From: Cephalopachus bancanus
Taxonomy: Eukaryota; Chordata; Mammalia; Primates; Tarsiidae
Reading direction: 5' to 3'
Assembly (NCBI GenBank): GCA_027257055.1
Contig: JAPVLO010000001.1
Span: 12,423,501-12,487,500, forward strand
Length of the DNA stretch: 64,000 nucleotides
Shown: positions 47,790 through 62,054 of the stretch, piece after piece
How the letters are laid out: every line of letters starts with the position of its first letter
How positions within the stretch are numbered: position 1 is the first letter of the stretch
Translations under genes and position numbers: made by a program
The notes under the pieces: generated by a model
The model's input: only the letters and a program-made list of their open reading frames with translations
Databases searched by the model: none
What the model was told of the DNA's origin: nothing

Positions 47790-48960
47790 TACATTAGCAG
47801 ATGCTTTGCTGTTAGACATTCCTTCATTCTGCTGACAAGCTATGCATTCCTGGGTTCATTTTGGTGATAAGCATTTGTGTAGGCAATTCTGTGTGTGTTT
47901 ATAAATTAGATTGACTTGCAATGCTCCTTCTTTTGGTGAACAAAAATTCCTGTAAGGCTTCTCATTCGCTTTTGGTATCATGTTTCTGCAAGTCTTTGAA
48001 AATGAGATGAGAGAATTTCCATCTTTTTCTAGTGTCTGAAAGAATTAGGTGAAATACAAGCTATCTATTCCTTAAATACTGGTAAAATCATTTGGGTCAT
48101 TTTGTTTTTGTTTTCTGATCAAAAAAAATATTTTACACCTCATTTAATTAATACAATGATGAAAAATCCATTCATTTTCTTTTATTGAGTCTCTTTTTGT
48201 AAGTTATATTTTTCCAGATATTGTTCATTTCTCATGTCTTTTTTCTCCTTTGCTATTTCCTTGTTTTATTTCTACTTATTCATACCCTCATTTTGTTATT
48301 TTCTTCTTTGGGGGGGGACTTCCTTTATTGTTGTTTTCTAACTTTGTGCCAGATACTTTTCTTTTTGAGTTCAAAACTATGTTCTCTTCTAAAATGTATA
48401 TAAAGCTATAAATGTGATGTGGATTGGGTTTTCTTTCATCAATGGTTGGTTCTAAAAATCTATTATTTCTATGATGTTTTCTTCTTTGAACCGTGCTTTT
48501 TTTAGATAACTTGATAAGTTGCTGAATATATTGGGAAGTGGGGCTCCATTTCTGTCATTGATATTTCACGTTTCTATTATGGTAAGAACATGCCTGAATA
48601 CTTTAGATTCTTCAGTATTTGTTGAGATTCGTTTTGCTTTCTGCTAAGACATAATCCACTTCATAAATCACCTCTGAGTTCTTTAAAAAAGAATATGTGT
48701 TCCCTAAAAATTGGCTGCATGTTGTCATGAATGTTCTTTGTATCAACTTTTCTGTGCTCTTAGCAATGTGTTGCCTCCTCAATCAGCAATCATGGAGGGA
48801 TGTGTGGAAAAATCTTGAACACTGAGTATATCATCAACATTTTCATTCTGGTTGAGATGAGGCATTCCCATGGTTGCATAGCAAGAGTCACTTCAAGTGT
48901 TCATTTTAAATGAACCCAGGAATGCATAACTTATCAGCAGAATGATGGAATGGCTTTAAA
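47790..48960 (-). mobile_element. Old L1M ORF2 fragment with inverted ends
   Basis: Diverged minus-strand ORF2 (reverse-transcriptase part, 'gaattaggtgaaatacaagc' and nearby). About 47 bases at 47821-47867 recur in inverted orientation at about 48905-48950. Confidence 0.5.
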
Positions 48961-49524
48961 CTTTATTTTTCTGGTTTACTACAAGATAATGTCCTGCAGT
49001 CATCATACAGTGCAAGGGTCTTCCAAGTCAAGATGTAGGGCAATTATATTTTCCTCTTTCACTAGAGGTCATGTATCTATTTCTGATACGTATCTTTGTG
49101 TTTTCCTTTCTGTATTTTGTTTACTGGCTTTCATATTTAGTCATATGGAGGTCACATTTGCTAGCAGGCTTCTGGATGCCCAATTTTTATCTAGAATTAC
49201 AAGATAGCTAAATTTATAGGACCGCTGCCACCTCTTCCCCCACGCCCCACAAAAAAAGAGTAACACTGGAGATAAGGAAATCCAATACAAAGGTGAACTT
49301 GGCTACTTTGACTTAGGCCAGATGATTCTGTAAGGAAGAAGAGTTAGGTGAGCACACAGTGTCATCTTGCATTCTGTAAGGGCAGAAGTAATAAACACTT
49401 ATCAGCCACATGTTGAGTCCTGGATTGGGTCCTAATAAAGCGTATGACATCCCTGCCAGCAATTTAATAGTCCTTTCAGCAACTTCATTCAACAGCATCA
49501 ACAACAAAACTATTGACTACCTCC

Positions 49525-50000
49525 TGTTCCAGAGGCTGAGACTAAGCACTGTTGAAAATAGGCCAAGTCCCCGTCTTTATGGGGCTTACAGACAAATAAG
49601 AACATATATGTTATAAGTAATTTAATAAACATGTAGTGTAGGCATGAGTGTAATCTATGGGCTGAGTTGACATCATAGAAGTGTAAGTCAGAGTGGCAAA
49701 TACTGAGGAGAAAAATAAAGTAGGCAATAGGAATGGAAGTATTTTCCAGGGGACGTTTGCAAATTTAAAGTGGTCTGTGAAAGCCTTAAATAGGGATTTT
49801 TGAATGACAACCTAGAGGAAGGGTGTGTGCTGGCCACAGACTTCAGCCATCAGACGGATGTGTTCCAGGCAGGGGGAATGGTGATTGTAAGTGCTGTGCA
49901 TCTGAACACTCTGGGCTCATCAAAGAACCAAAGAGAAAATTCAAAGGGGAGAGAGGTTTGGAGGTCAGTGGGATAGAACTCTTTCCTTTGGTTTTCTTTA
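49525..50000 (+). mobile_element. Ancient dispersed repeat, family not named
   Basis: Same layout as 28985-29400: 'agactaagcactgttgaaaa', 'ggggcttacagacaaataag', 'gttccaggcagggggaatgg'. Confidence 0.4.
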
Positions 50001-50089
50001 CTCATTTCACAGCGGCAAGTGAGGGCACAGGTCTTGGCAATGTTATTCCTATGGCAACAATTAAGTTATTGAGTTATTGTGCCAGAATC

Positions 50090-50250
50090 TTTTTGCAAGC
50101 TGTCTCCCATTTTACAAATGATTTCAGAAACTTGATAGTAGCTCCATTTGCACATATTTTAAAAGAATCTTAATAAAGTTTTATACTTTGCCCAAGGTCA
50201 CAAATATGAAATATGTTCAAGAGTGGAAGCTAAATTTGACTTTAATTTCT
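50090..50250 (-). mobile_element. MIR fragment
   Basis: Weak minus-strand MIR core including 'ttgcccaaggtcacaaat'. Confidence 0.4.
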
Positions 50251-51930
50251 CAATTCTTTCCACCATTTTGCATTGTCTTCTACCATGGAGAAGACAATGA
50301 GATGATGATTAAGAATTTTAAAGTATATGAACTACTTATCCACTTCTGCAGTGACTCAGACTATAACTTGGTTAAATCAGTTAAACATTATGGGTAAAGA
50401 CTCTTACATCTATGGTTATTTTCACTTGAGAAGTGGGTCATAGTGCTATCTTCTTCAGTGATGCTTTGGATGTCTTACTAGAATACCCATTCCTGAGTGT
50501 TCCTTGTTTCTGATACAGGCAAAGCCTCAATTCTCCCAGGTTGGGTAGACACTATGGTTCTGAAGCTGATCAATAATAGGCATTTCTTCCCATCTCTTCC
50601 TTTAATGCTGGCTTGGCAGCTTAAAACTGGCCATACTGGGAGGATTTACACCACATAAATAGGCAAATGCTACAAATCAAAGATTCTAGTCCCACCTCAC
50701 CAGAGTTGGTTGTTAACAATTTACCAGTGTACCATTGGGTGGATGATAATGGTGAAGTCTTCTCATTCAAAATTTTACAATGTTTTTAATGTTCTCCTTA
50801 ATCACAATTTAGTACTGTGGAGCAAAAAAATAATTCCTCAACAACAGCACCCTATGGTTAAGACAATGTTAACTGTGGTAAGAGTTAAAAACCAAAATAT
50901 CAGTAGCTAAACACAATAGAAGTTAATTTCTTGTTCAGATAAAGGTAAGATAAGGACTGATTGATAGAAGGCATTCCTTCAAGCAGCTACAATGTTGACA
51001 TGGCTCCATTGATGTTTTGGCCACCATAAACATGTGACTTCCACTGTCACCATGCTTGCAGACATCAAGCTGACATAGGGGCAGGAACAAAGTAAAACCA
51101 TATGTGCATTTTTTATAAGCCAAGTTTGGGAAGTTAAAAAATGATGTGCACTTGCATGTCTATAGAGAAGAAACACTGGTTTTCTGGAGAGCTGATTTCG
51201 GCCACAATAATGAAAATATGCTTTGTTTCACTGCATGTGCTCTTGTAATACTTCTCATTAGCTCATGCATTATTGTGAAGCGTGTATAATTTTTATTGCG
51301 ACAGAGCCTTCAGTTACTGGGGAGACAGCACCCTATAACTGCACTATACAGCAATTTTTAAAAAGTGACTGTGCCCAGGACACCTGTCTGACAGGTGCAT
51401 ACCGGCCCTACACAGCTCAGTAACCATCTGCCTGCTGGGATGTAGATGTTATCGCCTGAGATATTAATTACTATCATTCCTAGTACCTGGTTACAAAGTT
51501 CCATAGATTTTAAGTAGAATACCTTAAACCTATGTTTTCCATAACTCTGTTACTTTTAGTGAAGACTTATAGACTATTTAAGATTAAAACATGGGGAATT
51601 ATTTAACAAGGAAATACATTTAAAATCAATACCAATATTTGATATGTGTATGGATTTGAAATTTAACAATGGTGGCCTTTGATTTTTCCAACTCATATGG
51701 GAAAATCAGCAAATTAATTTAAGAGCAATACTCACCACTCCTTTGTGACAGCCTGTGAGGGATTACTCAGTGAATCATGAGCTATCACCGTAGATTCCTC
51801 AAAAGTTAATTGAAAATTTCACCACCGGACCCTTCTTAGGAGTTACAAACTAGAGGACTGTGTTGCTTAGATTATCCTCAACTGTCAACTGTTTGCTAAT
51901 CAGCACATGACTCTGTGGTGTTGTTTTACT
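50251..51930. other. No recognisable feature
   Basis: About 1.7 kb of noncoding intronic sequence without named repeats. Confidence 0.4.
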
Positions 51931-51937
51931 TCCTTAG

Positions 51938-51940
<3 letters not shown>

Positions 51941-51968
<28 letters not shown>

Positions 51969-51976
51969 TGTGTGTG
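51941..51976 (+). repeat. (TG)n microsatellite
   Basis: About 17 TG units with one interruption. Confidence 0.95.
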
Positions 51977-53405
51977 ACTCTGATGATTCCCTGGGCACCT
52001 TAATGTCAAGCCAGGAAAGTCACGGAAATCAAAGTGTCACAAGCATCAAAGTCAATAAATCAAACTCAGTGCAGTTTTCTAAACAGATGTGAAAGCAGAA
52101 GACATTTCCAGTTCTTTATTAATGAGCTCCCTCAGACAATCTGTTTGCAGCAGCGATCATGGCTTTTATCAAATAAACGTACTCCAGAGCAATTTGTCAT
52201 TATTTCAGAACCGCTGTTGTCTATTTATGTTTAGGTCACTGGAAAGGGAACATTTCATGTGTAGTTAGTTGGTACTTCTGACATCATTTTTACAAATAGT
52301 TATGAAGAATCGTATGAAAACATATGACTTGAATGTGTGTAGCTTTTGTTAAATGCAAATAAATGAAAACAAAATTTCCCAACACTGCTTTTGTCTCTTT
52401 CTTCCTCCCTCTTATGTAAAAAAAACTTATATATTAAATGTCTGGCTTCAGAGAAATCAGTCTTACATGTTTATGCTTTAGCTTCTGTTGGACATTTTTG
52501 TTCTGTAACATAATTGTGTCTTTGATCTTGCACAAGTCACAAACTTTCTTGACTTGAAAAACAGGGATGGTCGTACTCATGCACCTGGCAGTGAGAATAA
52601 AGATTTACAAAATGTCAAAAGAAACAGCGATATAAATAACATTGTCATGACTTGTTCTTTTGAAAGACTGAAGCATCTTTTGAAAGATGAGGTAGATCCT
52701 TAGTACGTGAACTTCTTAGATATAGCACACTTGTATGATCAACCACATTTTATGCATGCATAATTACATAAACTTGCTTGAGATGTCACATCATAAATAT
52801 CTTAAGACATTTGGGGGTTATCTGAATCTGTATTTATGAGCCAGACTCTAGAATTTTTAGTGTGCTTTAACATTAATTTTTCTGCCCAGAGAAAAATGTT
52901 AACCTGGTGGTGATTATGAGTGTTTGTACAGCTCCATTACAGGTGCTTTGAGTGGTGTTTATAGGAAATAACATCTTGAAATAAAGTGAATATTTTAGGT
53001 TGGAACAGGGAATTTAGTTTGTTAAGCATATAATACAATAGCCACAGCAGTTATAATTCTATTCATGATTTTGAATTGTCAAGAATCATATCTTGGTGAC
53101 TTCTCTGTTTTTAAACTTAACCATAGTTAGGTCTCTTAGAAATGAATGTCACTGATCAAGAAGAAAATGGTTCAGCAACAAATTGGTGTATCATGTAAAA
53201 AAGTTGATAGCATATGTATTCTATTACCTTACTTTAGTAAAGTCACGACTAGTTATTAAGATTTGCAAAAACAATTTTATTATAGTATTTTGAAAAACTT
53301 GGAATGACTTTCTGCCAACATTTAACTTGTAAAACTTAGCATGATTTAATTAGACAGGAGGCACTTGACATAACGATGAAAACCTCAGGCCTTTGGTATG
53401 GATTT
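51977..53405. other. No recognisable feature
   Basis: AT-rich, unique-looking intronic sequence upstream of the MYO16 exon. No named repeats. Confidence 0.4.
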
Positions 53406-53421
53406 AAAGAAATTAGGAAAG

Positions 53422-53713
53422 CCGGACTTGGTGCCTCAGCCTGTAATCCCAGCGCTTTGGGAGGCCAAAGTGAGTGGATTGCCTGAGCCCGCGGGTTTGA
53501 GACCGGCTGGGGCAACTTGGCGAGACCTCATCTCTACAATAAATCAAAAATTAGCTGGGCAAGTAGCATGGACCTGTAGTTCCAACTACTTGGAAGGCTG
53601 AGGCCGAAGGATCGCCGGAGCCCAGCAGGTAGAGGCTGCAGTGGCCGGGAGCAGCCACTGCACTCCAGTCTGAGCGACTGAGTGAGACTCCAACTCAAAA
53701 AAAAAAAAAAAAA
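53422..53713 (+). mobile_element. Lineage-specific Alu, 0.3 kb upstream of the MYO16 exon
   Basis: Full-length + strand copy flanked by AAATTAGGAAAG at 53410-53421 and 53714-53725. It is the transposon nearest the coding exon and is sense to the gene. Confidence 0.95.
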
Positions 53714-53952
53714 AAATTAGGAAAGAATGGATTGTTAATAATTGTGTTGAGCAAAGCTGCATAAATGTTTAATTGTACCATTTGTTTTATTACCGTGAAA
53801 TCTTGAGTAAGATACAAACTCTCTATTTTACCCTCAATCTGTGAAAAGGGCTTTGTATTGGTATATCAAGTGCCAAGAGAATTGAATGGGTATATGATTT
53901 GTGCGATGGGAAATATAAAATCAGGTGCAATTGTAGTACTCCTATATTATGA

Positions 53953-54282
<330 letters not shown>

Positions 54283-54289
54283 TGACAAA

Positions 54290-55340
54290 ATAAATACATA
54301 AATAGAAATTTTTCTATGTGGTTTTTCATGATTTCTTTCTGTTTGTTTTTTTGTTGTTGTGGTGGTAGTGGTTTAATGAAGAAATTAAGGATAACATTTC
54401 TTTTAATTGTTAGAGGTGCTTTTCTTTGAACTGAAATTTTCAAGAGAAAATACACTCTCCAGAGAATATAATTACGAGTCCTAAGTTTCCTAGTAAAGAT
54501 TGAAAAAAAAAAATTTTGTGTTTTATTTTCAAAGAACTACCTATCTGAAAAGCAAGTCAGTTCCTTTTAAATTTTTCAGCCAAAGTGTGACTTTTTATTT
54601 ATGACATTTTTTGGTGATGATTTGGGGCTGCCAGATTCATTACTTATTAGCTCATATATGGATAGATACATTTGAAAAGTCACTTCTCCCAGAAGTCCCA
54701 TGTTATGGGTCATTTTGTTTTGTAGCCCTTAAAATTGTTTGGCTTGTGATATCACATTTTTCTAAAACACTCAATCCAAATCTCAGTTGTCTTCACCAGA
54801 TTATTACATTTATTGTGTATTTTTGTGTGTAATTTTTTGTTTCTGTTCTTAGAATCTACTTTTTTGAGTTCTACTGTGAGAGAAATGTTTCAGCTCTGGG
54901 CATAAATGTGGAAGGCTCAAAGAAACAGATATAAATCAGTTTACGTTGATTGGCTCTAAAACCAGTGTTTGAATGAATGCAAAATAAGCATTCTTCACAA
55001 TCCATTAACCACAATTTGAAATCCAAACAGCTCTGAAACCATTTTTGTTTTGTTTTGTAGCTCATTAAGTGGCAAGACATTTCCTGACCTGTTTATGTTT
55101 TCTAACCTGTTCAATTTGAAAAGATTATAAGTTCAGTAACATATGTGCTTTCAAGACTTTCAACTAAGTATTGTGGACCTATACCTAAGAAAATTGAAAG
55201 CACATTATATACAATAATAGCTATACATAAAAAGAAGATTCAAGTAGTACTTTTCACGGTTTTGTGTGGGCTTGCTAGTTAAACTGAAATATCTTGAGAA
55301 GTTCTGATTTTCTTTTTCTTAAATTGCAATGACAGTAGCA
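54290..55340. other. No recognisable feature
   Basis: Intronic AT-rich sequence after the exon. No repeat family named. Confidence 0.4.
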
Positions 55341-55344
55341 GAGA

Positions 55345-55600
55345 CTCAAACTGTAAAGTACTTGAGAGATCATATCAGCCCAAGCCCCTTTCTTAACCAG
55401 GAAGGAACTAAGATTCAGCTGTTATATCACATTCTCCAGAAGGCTATCCATAGCGCTTTTTTGGCTTCCATTTTATTATCCTCTCTCACTTGTATGTATT
55501 TAATGACGATCTCCTTTGAAATCCATGAGCACACTGGGGGCAGGGACAATGTCCATTAGTTTACTGCTCCCTCCATATCTCTCTACCCGGTAGTGTTGAG
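55345..55600 (+). mobile_element. MIR/L2-like remnant
   Basis: The end 'tgagcacactgggggcaggg' followed by 'acaatgtcc' resembles an L2 3' terminus. The first part is MIR-like. Both are weak. Confidence 0.3.
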
Positions 55601-55929
55601 TGAAACAAGGAAAACAGTCTGTCCTTGTTCACCAGGCAGTATTTTTTTAACAACAAAATTCAATGAGAAAGCAGGTCTTTAAATTTAAGCCTTATATTGA
55701 TTTAAAAGTAATGAAACACAAACGTTTATTGGAAAAGTTTTAAATCTCTCGTCCAAGATACCTATAGTCAAAATATGTCTAGGTTAGGGTTAAAAGGAAA
55801 TCCTCAGTAGTAAGTCACTAGATCCAGGGGCCAAGAGGCAGCCATTATATGAATTATTATGTTTCCTCAAACATTATAATGTTTGGGAATCTGAAGCAAT
55901 CCTTTCTAAGCAGTTGGTGTAGGCCTGAG

Positions 55930-56420
55930 ACTATGCTGTCACTCTGTAATAAAAAAGGAAAAGATAGATATGAATTCTACCCTCAGAAAGCTTTCAATCT
56001 AAGTAGAAAGAGAAAAGCAAGCTCAGAATAGAATAGAAAACAACTTAACAAGTAAAAGTGATGTGAAGTCGTTTAGAAATTGGAGTAATTGGGTTAAGTT
56101 CCTTTGGAAAATGTGATTTTTGAGAGACTTTGATCTTGACAATGGCTTAAAACTTAAATATTTGAAAGAAGGAAAGTAGTACATTCAACACTTACACAGC
56201 AGTGTGGACAAGCAGCTGCACAGAACTGGGAGTACCCCAACAGAAAGACGTGTCTGAAAGGAGTGGAGAGGAGTGGCCCCTAAGTGGCCGCGCTGAGAGT
56301 GGTAGTGTTAAGTGGCATGTGATTCCGGGACACTTCAAGGCCTGGTCTTAAAGCAGAAAGCAGTGGGAGTCATTAAGAAAAACATTTTGTGTGCTACAGA
56401 TGCTATTTAGCAAAGATTGG
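55930..56420 (+). mobile_element. Ancient dispersed repeat, family not named
   Basis: Purine-rich copy of the unnamed layout ('tctaccctcagaaagctttc', then 'cttcaaggcctggtcttaaa'). Confidence 0.35.
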
Positions 56421-56594
56421 TTAGGGGTGTTCATCTGTAGCGTAGATTAAAGGATGAGGTTGAGAACTGGAAGCAGATGAACTAAGAGCTTGTTGACGTT
56501 GTTTTACTATAAGAAGAGTGGAGGCCTGGGGTAGCAGCAGTAGATAGAGGACTGAAAGAATAAATCCAAGAGTCACATTCCATGGAAAAAGTGC

Positions 56595-57060
56595 CATGAT
56601 TCATCAGATATTGATTGAGTCCATATTATGTGAAGGACTACTGTGAATGAAGCAGACAAAATCTCTGGCTGTCCGATGCACCGCTGTCTAGTGAGGGTGA
56701 ATGTGAGTAATAAGATCCATATATGGCACAATAGATAATGATGCAGGCCAGGGGAGGCCCCCCGAAGGAGAAGGGGAGTTAATCACGTAGATATCTGCGG
56801 TGAGCATTTCAGGTGAGTGCAGCAATGGAGAAGGGCAGAGTGAATGAAAAAGAAGAGCTGGAGAGGAACTACAGGCCTGGAATCTGGGAGGCACGTGGGC
56901 AGGGCTCTAGCAGTCCTGCAGGGCCAGTCCTTGTGCTCAAGGTGGTTTTCAAGCTCAAGGGAGACATGGTACCACTCAGGACTCACCAGGACCAGCCTGG
57001 CTTCTGCATTCTAGGTTGACTGGAGGATTTTGAGGGCAGAAACCCGGAAACTGGTTGGCA
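56595..57060 (+). mobile_element. Ancient dispersed repeat, family not named
   Basis: Same layout: 'gattcatcagatattgattg', 'gagtccatattatgtgaagg', then a purine-rich middle. Confidence 0.35.
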
Positions 57061-57194
57061 GGCTCTAGCGTCGGTCTAGTCAAGGGATGATGGTGACTTG
57101 GACTGAAGTAGAGTAAAGCTGTGGGGAGAAATCATCCACCTCTGGATATATTTTTAAAATAGATCTGACAGGAAATGTTGATTAACTGGCTAGA

Positions 57195-57660
57195 GGAAGT
57201 ATATTAAATGTTTATTGCTGCCAGAACAGATTCTCGCAAATGTAGTAGTTGAAAACAAGGTAAGTGTATTAGCTTGCAGTTTTGTAGGTCAGAGGTCAGG
57301 TATGGGTCTCTCTGGGGTGAAGTCATCAGAACTGCCATTGACATTTTCAGCTCCTGGTCAGTGTTTCTTGAACCATACCCCCTGCTTCATCTTCAAAGCC
57401 AGTGGTGATGCACCCAGGGCAAGGAAGATGCTCGTTCTCATGTTTCAAATTTTGCTGTTTCTTTCCCCATCTTTGCATTTCTCTGACTGAATAGTCTGCC
57501 TTCATCTTCCACATTCAAGGGCCTGTTTGATTGATGACACTGTGATCACTGGACAATGCAGGCTGACCTCCCTATTCTAAGGTCCGTTCATTGTAACCAT
57601 AATGTACTTTCCCCAGATCATGTAACATATTCACAGGTATAATACCAGTGGGCAAAATTA
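57195..57660 (-). mobile_element. LTR-like ancient repeat, tentative MaLR type
   Basis: 'tttattgctgccagaacaga', 'cagttttgtaggtcagaggt', 'cttcatcttcaaagccagtg', 'cagatcatgtaacatattca' is an order I recall from mammalian LTR-type repeats read in antisense. The family is uncertain. No coding part is present. Confidence 0.4.
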
Positions 57661-58490
57661 TGAGAGTCAGAAATCCTGACTACTCTAAGGAGTGAGAGAC
57701 TCAAGGACAACATCAAAGTATTTGGGGACCTGAAACTAAAAGAATGAAATTCCATTATCTATGTTAGGAATGCCCATGCAGGTTGATAATCAGACAGGGG
57801 GCAGTATACTGGCTAGAGATACCAACCTGAAACTCACAAGCACACAGGTGATACTGAAAACCCCAAAAGTAGATAAATGGCTTAGGAAATGAGTTTAGAT
57901 AAAACTACTTAAGAAGTCCAAGAACTGAGTCCTGAGGAATTCCTATATTAAAAATTCAGTTGAAGGAGGGAGAACTACAGGAAGCAACCAGAAAGAAAGC
58001 ATGACAATAGGGAAAGGAGCTTTCTTGAGAACCAAGTAAAGAAAAATTTTCAAGAAGAGCTTGATCAGCCCCACCAAATGCTAATATTCGGTCCAGTAGG
58101 ATAAAGGCAGACCAGACCATGCATTGAGACGTACGGGGGCTCTTAGCTTCGGTGAATGGTTAGAAGTAAAACTCTTAATGAGTTAAGTTCCCAACAGAGT
58201 GGGAAATAGAAAAGGATGCAGAAAATGCAAAGAGCTCTTCACAGCAGTTTTCTCCAAAGAGAGGAAGAATGATAAGATTGCTGCAGCGGAAAGAAAAAGT
58301 AAGAGGTGTATTTTTAAGCACAGGAGAATTCACTGCAAGTGTGTATGCGGACAAAAATAATTTATTTGAGAGGCAAAAATTGGTGACACTGGAGTAGGGG
58401 AGAAACATGGATGAAATAGTCCCTTCTCATGCATACCATGGCAATATCTGATGGCAATGGGAAGGGTTTGGCTTCTACTAGAGTGCCTCT
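57661..58490. other. No recognisable feature
   Basis: Purine-rich noncoding sequence. Nothing named. Confidence 0.4.
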
Positions 58491-58493
58491 GGC

Positions 58494-58660
58494 AGAAGTT
58501 CTCAGTCCTAGCTACATGGTAGGATCATATGGGACTATTGTATTCCCATATCTAGACCTACACCTAAAGCTGCTAATTAAACTAGTCTGATATGGGACCA
58601 GGGTGATTTTTAATGGTGCCTAGGAGATTGGTACAAAGAGAGGGTTGAAAACCTCCAATC
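58494..58660 (+). mobile_element. hAT-Charlie MITE-like fossil
   Basis: Start 'agttctcagtcctagctaca' and end 'agagggttgaaaacctc' give near-inverted termini of the MER5/MER3 type. Confidence 0.45.
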
Positions 58661-58778
58661 TGGAGAAAGGTAGACCAATGCTAACTGATGAAAGAACTAT
58701 GTTGTTAACTAAGAGTGAGGATGGAGGATGCGGAACTGCAAGGAAGAAAAGAGGGGAATCTGTAAGAATGAGAGAATA

Positions 58779-59360
<582 letters not shown>

Positions 59361-60005
59361 TAGTAATAATAATACTAGTAATACTTAAAGAAAAAACAGA
59401 TATAGAAAATAAGAACTAAAAAGAAGAATCAAATATGATCCAAGCGTTTCAGAAATGGTTTGGCATGGCCTCTCCATTTCTTTGTCTTAATTCTTAACTA
59501 TTTGATTTCTTATCCTAAAAATTTCCTGCAGCTTTAGAGAACAATTTGTCCTCAGTTTGCATTCACATAAATGATTCAAAAAGTAACATATTGGTGTAAT
59601 ATAATTTTATCAGTGGCCACCCAGTATCTCTTGCCTAATTAAAATCATTTGGTAACCACAAATGCCTGGTTTGGACTTTTTAACACATATTTTTAAGTGT
59701 AGCAAATTAATGAGCACATTATGTAAAGTGGGTTGTCTATATATAAATGTTTGTATTAGGACACCATAATCTAAGCACACAGATTTGATTTTACAATTCA
59801 AAAGAAGCAAAGAGTAATTTTTATTTGAATAATCCACTATTAACCATGAATTGAGTTTTATTGACTAAATTGCTCCTTTTGTGTTTGTTTTTTTGAATGA
59901 CAAAGGAGAGAAAGGACTGGATAGAAAAGCTGCACATCCTCCTTGGTGTAATAGACCAGTTTAAGGTACTCAAAGTAATAGGGACAAAAGGAAACAAAGA
60001 AAACT
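59361..60005. other. No recognisable feature
   Basis: AT-rich noncoding. Short open frames have no motif. Confidence 0.4.
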
Positions 60006-60007
60006 TT

Positions 60008-60057
60008 TAAAAATCGCACACACACATGCACACACACACAAATACATACATAAACAC
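60008..60057 (+). repeat. Imperfect (CA)n
   Basis: CA-rich low-complexity stretch with ATA interruptions. Confidence 0.85.
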
Positions 60058-60407
60058 AATTTATTTTGCATGCTTTCTATATATGTGCAACAAATTGCAG
60101 TAACCCTTCTTCTATGCTATCATATTTATTCTTTATGACAAAAATAACACAAAAAAATTTCTGAAGGTATAAGAAGAATGTATCCTCAGGAAGGCAACCT
60201 AGATGACTTTATCACTATCAGGAGACAGTTTCCGCTAGTAACAGAAACTAAGACAGTGAGCAGTTAGGAAGGTCAGCTTTAGCATCAAGTTATGAGGAAA
60301 TGGTTGAAGACTCCTAGGTGAACAAAAGGGTTTGAATTTCTAATAGCCATTAAAATTTTAAAGACATTTTTGCTATGCAGAAATTAAAACATTTTGTTAT
60401 AGAAGGT

Positions 60408-60735
60408 GTCTAAGTCAACTTAGGCTGTTATAATGAAATATCACAGACTGGGTGGTGTAAACAATAGACATTTATGTCTCACAGGCTGCAAAGTGCAAGA
60501 TCAAGGTTCTTAACTTGCAGACGGGTATCTTCTTGCTGTGTCCTCACATAGTGAAGGGGATGCTCTGGAGTCCCTTCTTCTTATAAGGGAATTAATCCTA
60601 TTATGGAGACTCCACCTCATAACCTCATCTAAACCCAGTCACCCACAAAGGCCCCACCTGCTAATAACATCACATTTGAACTAGGGCTTCCACATATGAA
60701 TTTTAGGAAGAAACAAACATTTAGTCTATAACACG
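60408..60735 (-). mobile_element. MLT1-type (MaLR) LTR
   Basis: Antisense MLT1 layout: 'atatcacagactgggtggtg', 'cagatttatgtctcac'-like block, 'tcctcacatagtgaagggga', 'cttataagggaattaatcct', 'ctcataacctcatctaaacc', 'taataacatcac'. A solo LTR-like remnant with no coding part. Confidence 0.75.
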
Positions 60736-60778
60736 ATATATTTATCTGATACTCGGAGCTGTCCCAGGTATGAAATAG

Positions 60779-60980
60779 TGGTATAATAATATATATCATT
60801 AATAATATATTTTTAAAAATCATTACATCATAATTAATGTTAATTTATTAATATATTATAAAATACATGTCATGTATTAATACTACATGTAGTATTATTA
60901 ATGATATATTATTTATATTTTATAAATATATATACAATAACTATGTTATTAAATATGCATTCTTTATTAGCAAATATTTA
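60779..60980. repeat. AT-rich palindromic tract
   Basis: About 200 bases almost entirely A and T with many short inverted repeats, including the perfect palindrome AATACTACATGTAGTATT at 60879-60896. Confidence 0.85.
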
Positions 60981-61213
60981 TATATCATGTTACTTTATTT
61001 GAGCCTCTCATCATTCTTGACTATACTCTTGTGAGTACCTGTATACCTCACTGTGTTAGAGGAAAAATACAAATTTCTTGCAATTTAAGAAATTTAGTTG
61101 TATTGAAAATGCAAGCAGTCTCTTTACAGGCATCATAATCTCCCTAACATATGTATTATTTCTCTCAAAAATGTCCCTAAGACATTTTTTTCATTTAATT
61201 ATGGTGATAATAT

Positions 61214-61214
<1 letters not shown>

Positions 61215-61244
<30 letters not shown>

Positions 61245-61537
61245 TTTATTTTATTATTATTTTAGTTGGAATCTCACTCCATCGCCCAGACTGGAGTGCA
61301 GTGGCCGCTCCCAGCCACCGCAGCCTCGACCTGCTGGGCTCCGGCGATCATTCCGCCTGTCTTCCAAGTAGCCGGAACTACAGACGTGTGCTACCACGCC
61401 CGGCTAATTTTTGATTTATTGTAGAGATGACGTCTCGCCAAGTTGCCCAGGCGGGTCTCGAACCCACAGGCTCAGGCAATCCACTCACCTCAGCCTCCCA
61501 AAGCACAGGATTACAGGCTGAGCCACCAAGCCCGGCT
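61215..61537 (-). mobile_element. Lineage-specific Alu with (TTTA)n tail
   Basis: Minus-strand copy with about 40 bases of TTTA-type tail. GGTGATAATAT (61204-61214) and GCTGATAATAT at the right edge suggest the TSD. Confidence 0.93.
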
Positions 61538-62050
61538 GATAATATTTTTATTTATCTTTAAACTACTAAAATAGTCAAATGTATATGTTTATGAAACTGA
61601 GAAAGTAAAAAATATTGCCATAAGAAGGAAAATCTTTATACTTAAGTTGTTGTTTAATCTTTGCAGATTGTGTATTTGCATAAATAATTTTATTTTATCT
61701 CATATTTCCAAACTCTTTTATTAGCTTACTAAATATAAAGAATCAAACACATTTTTCCAAAGGACAGCATGTTTGTGGTGTTATTTATGCCAAGCTTATA
61801 GTATGCCATTTAAAGTAATTCAGATTTTTTTAATTTTTTTATTTTCTAAGTGTTGCATTTTTTCAGAGTAAATTTAGTATTTCTGAAGTTTTATTGTTCT
61901 CTTCTGGGAGTTGGTGATATTTTAGTTGTAATTTGTCATTTTACTATGAAACTGCGCCCTTCTAAAATGTGTTCAAAAATGCTTTTTAACTAAAAAGAAA
62001 ATTTGCTGTAAATTTTCTTTTATGGCTGCTAATTCATCTCTATTTGAGTT
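61538..62050. other. No recognisable feature
   Basis: AT-rich noncoding sequence. Confidence 0.4.
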
Positions 62051-62054
62051 ACAC

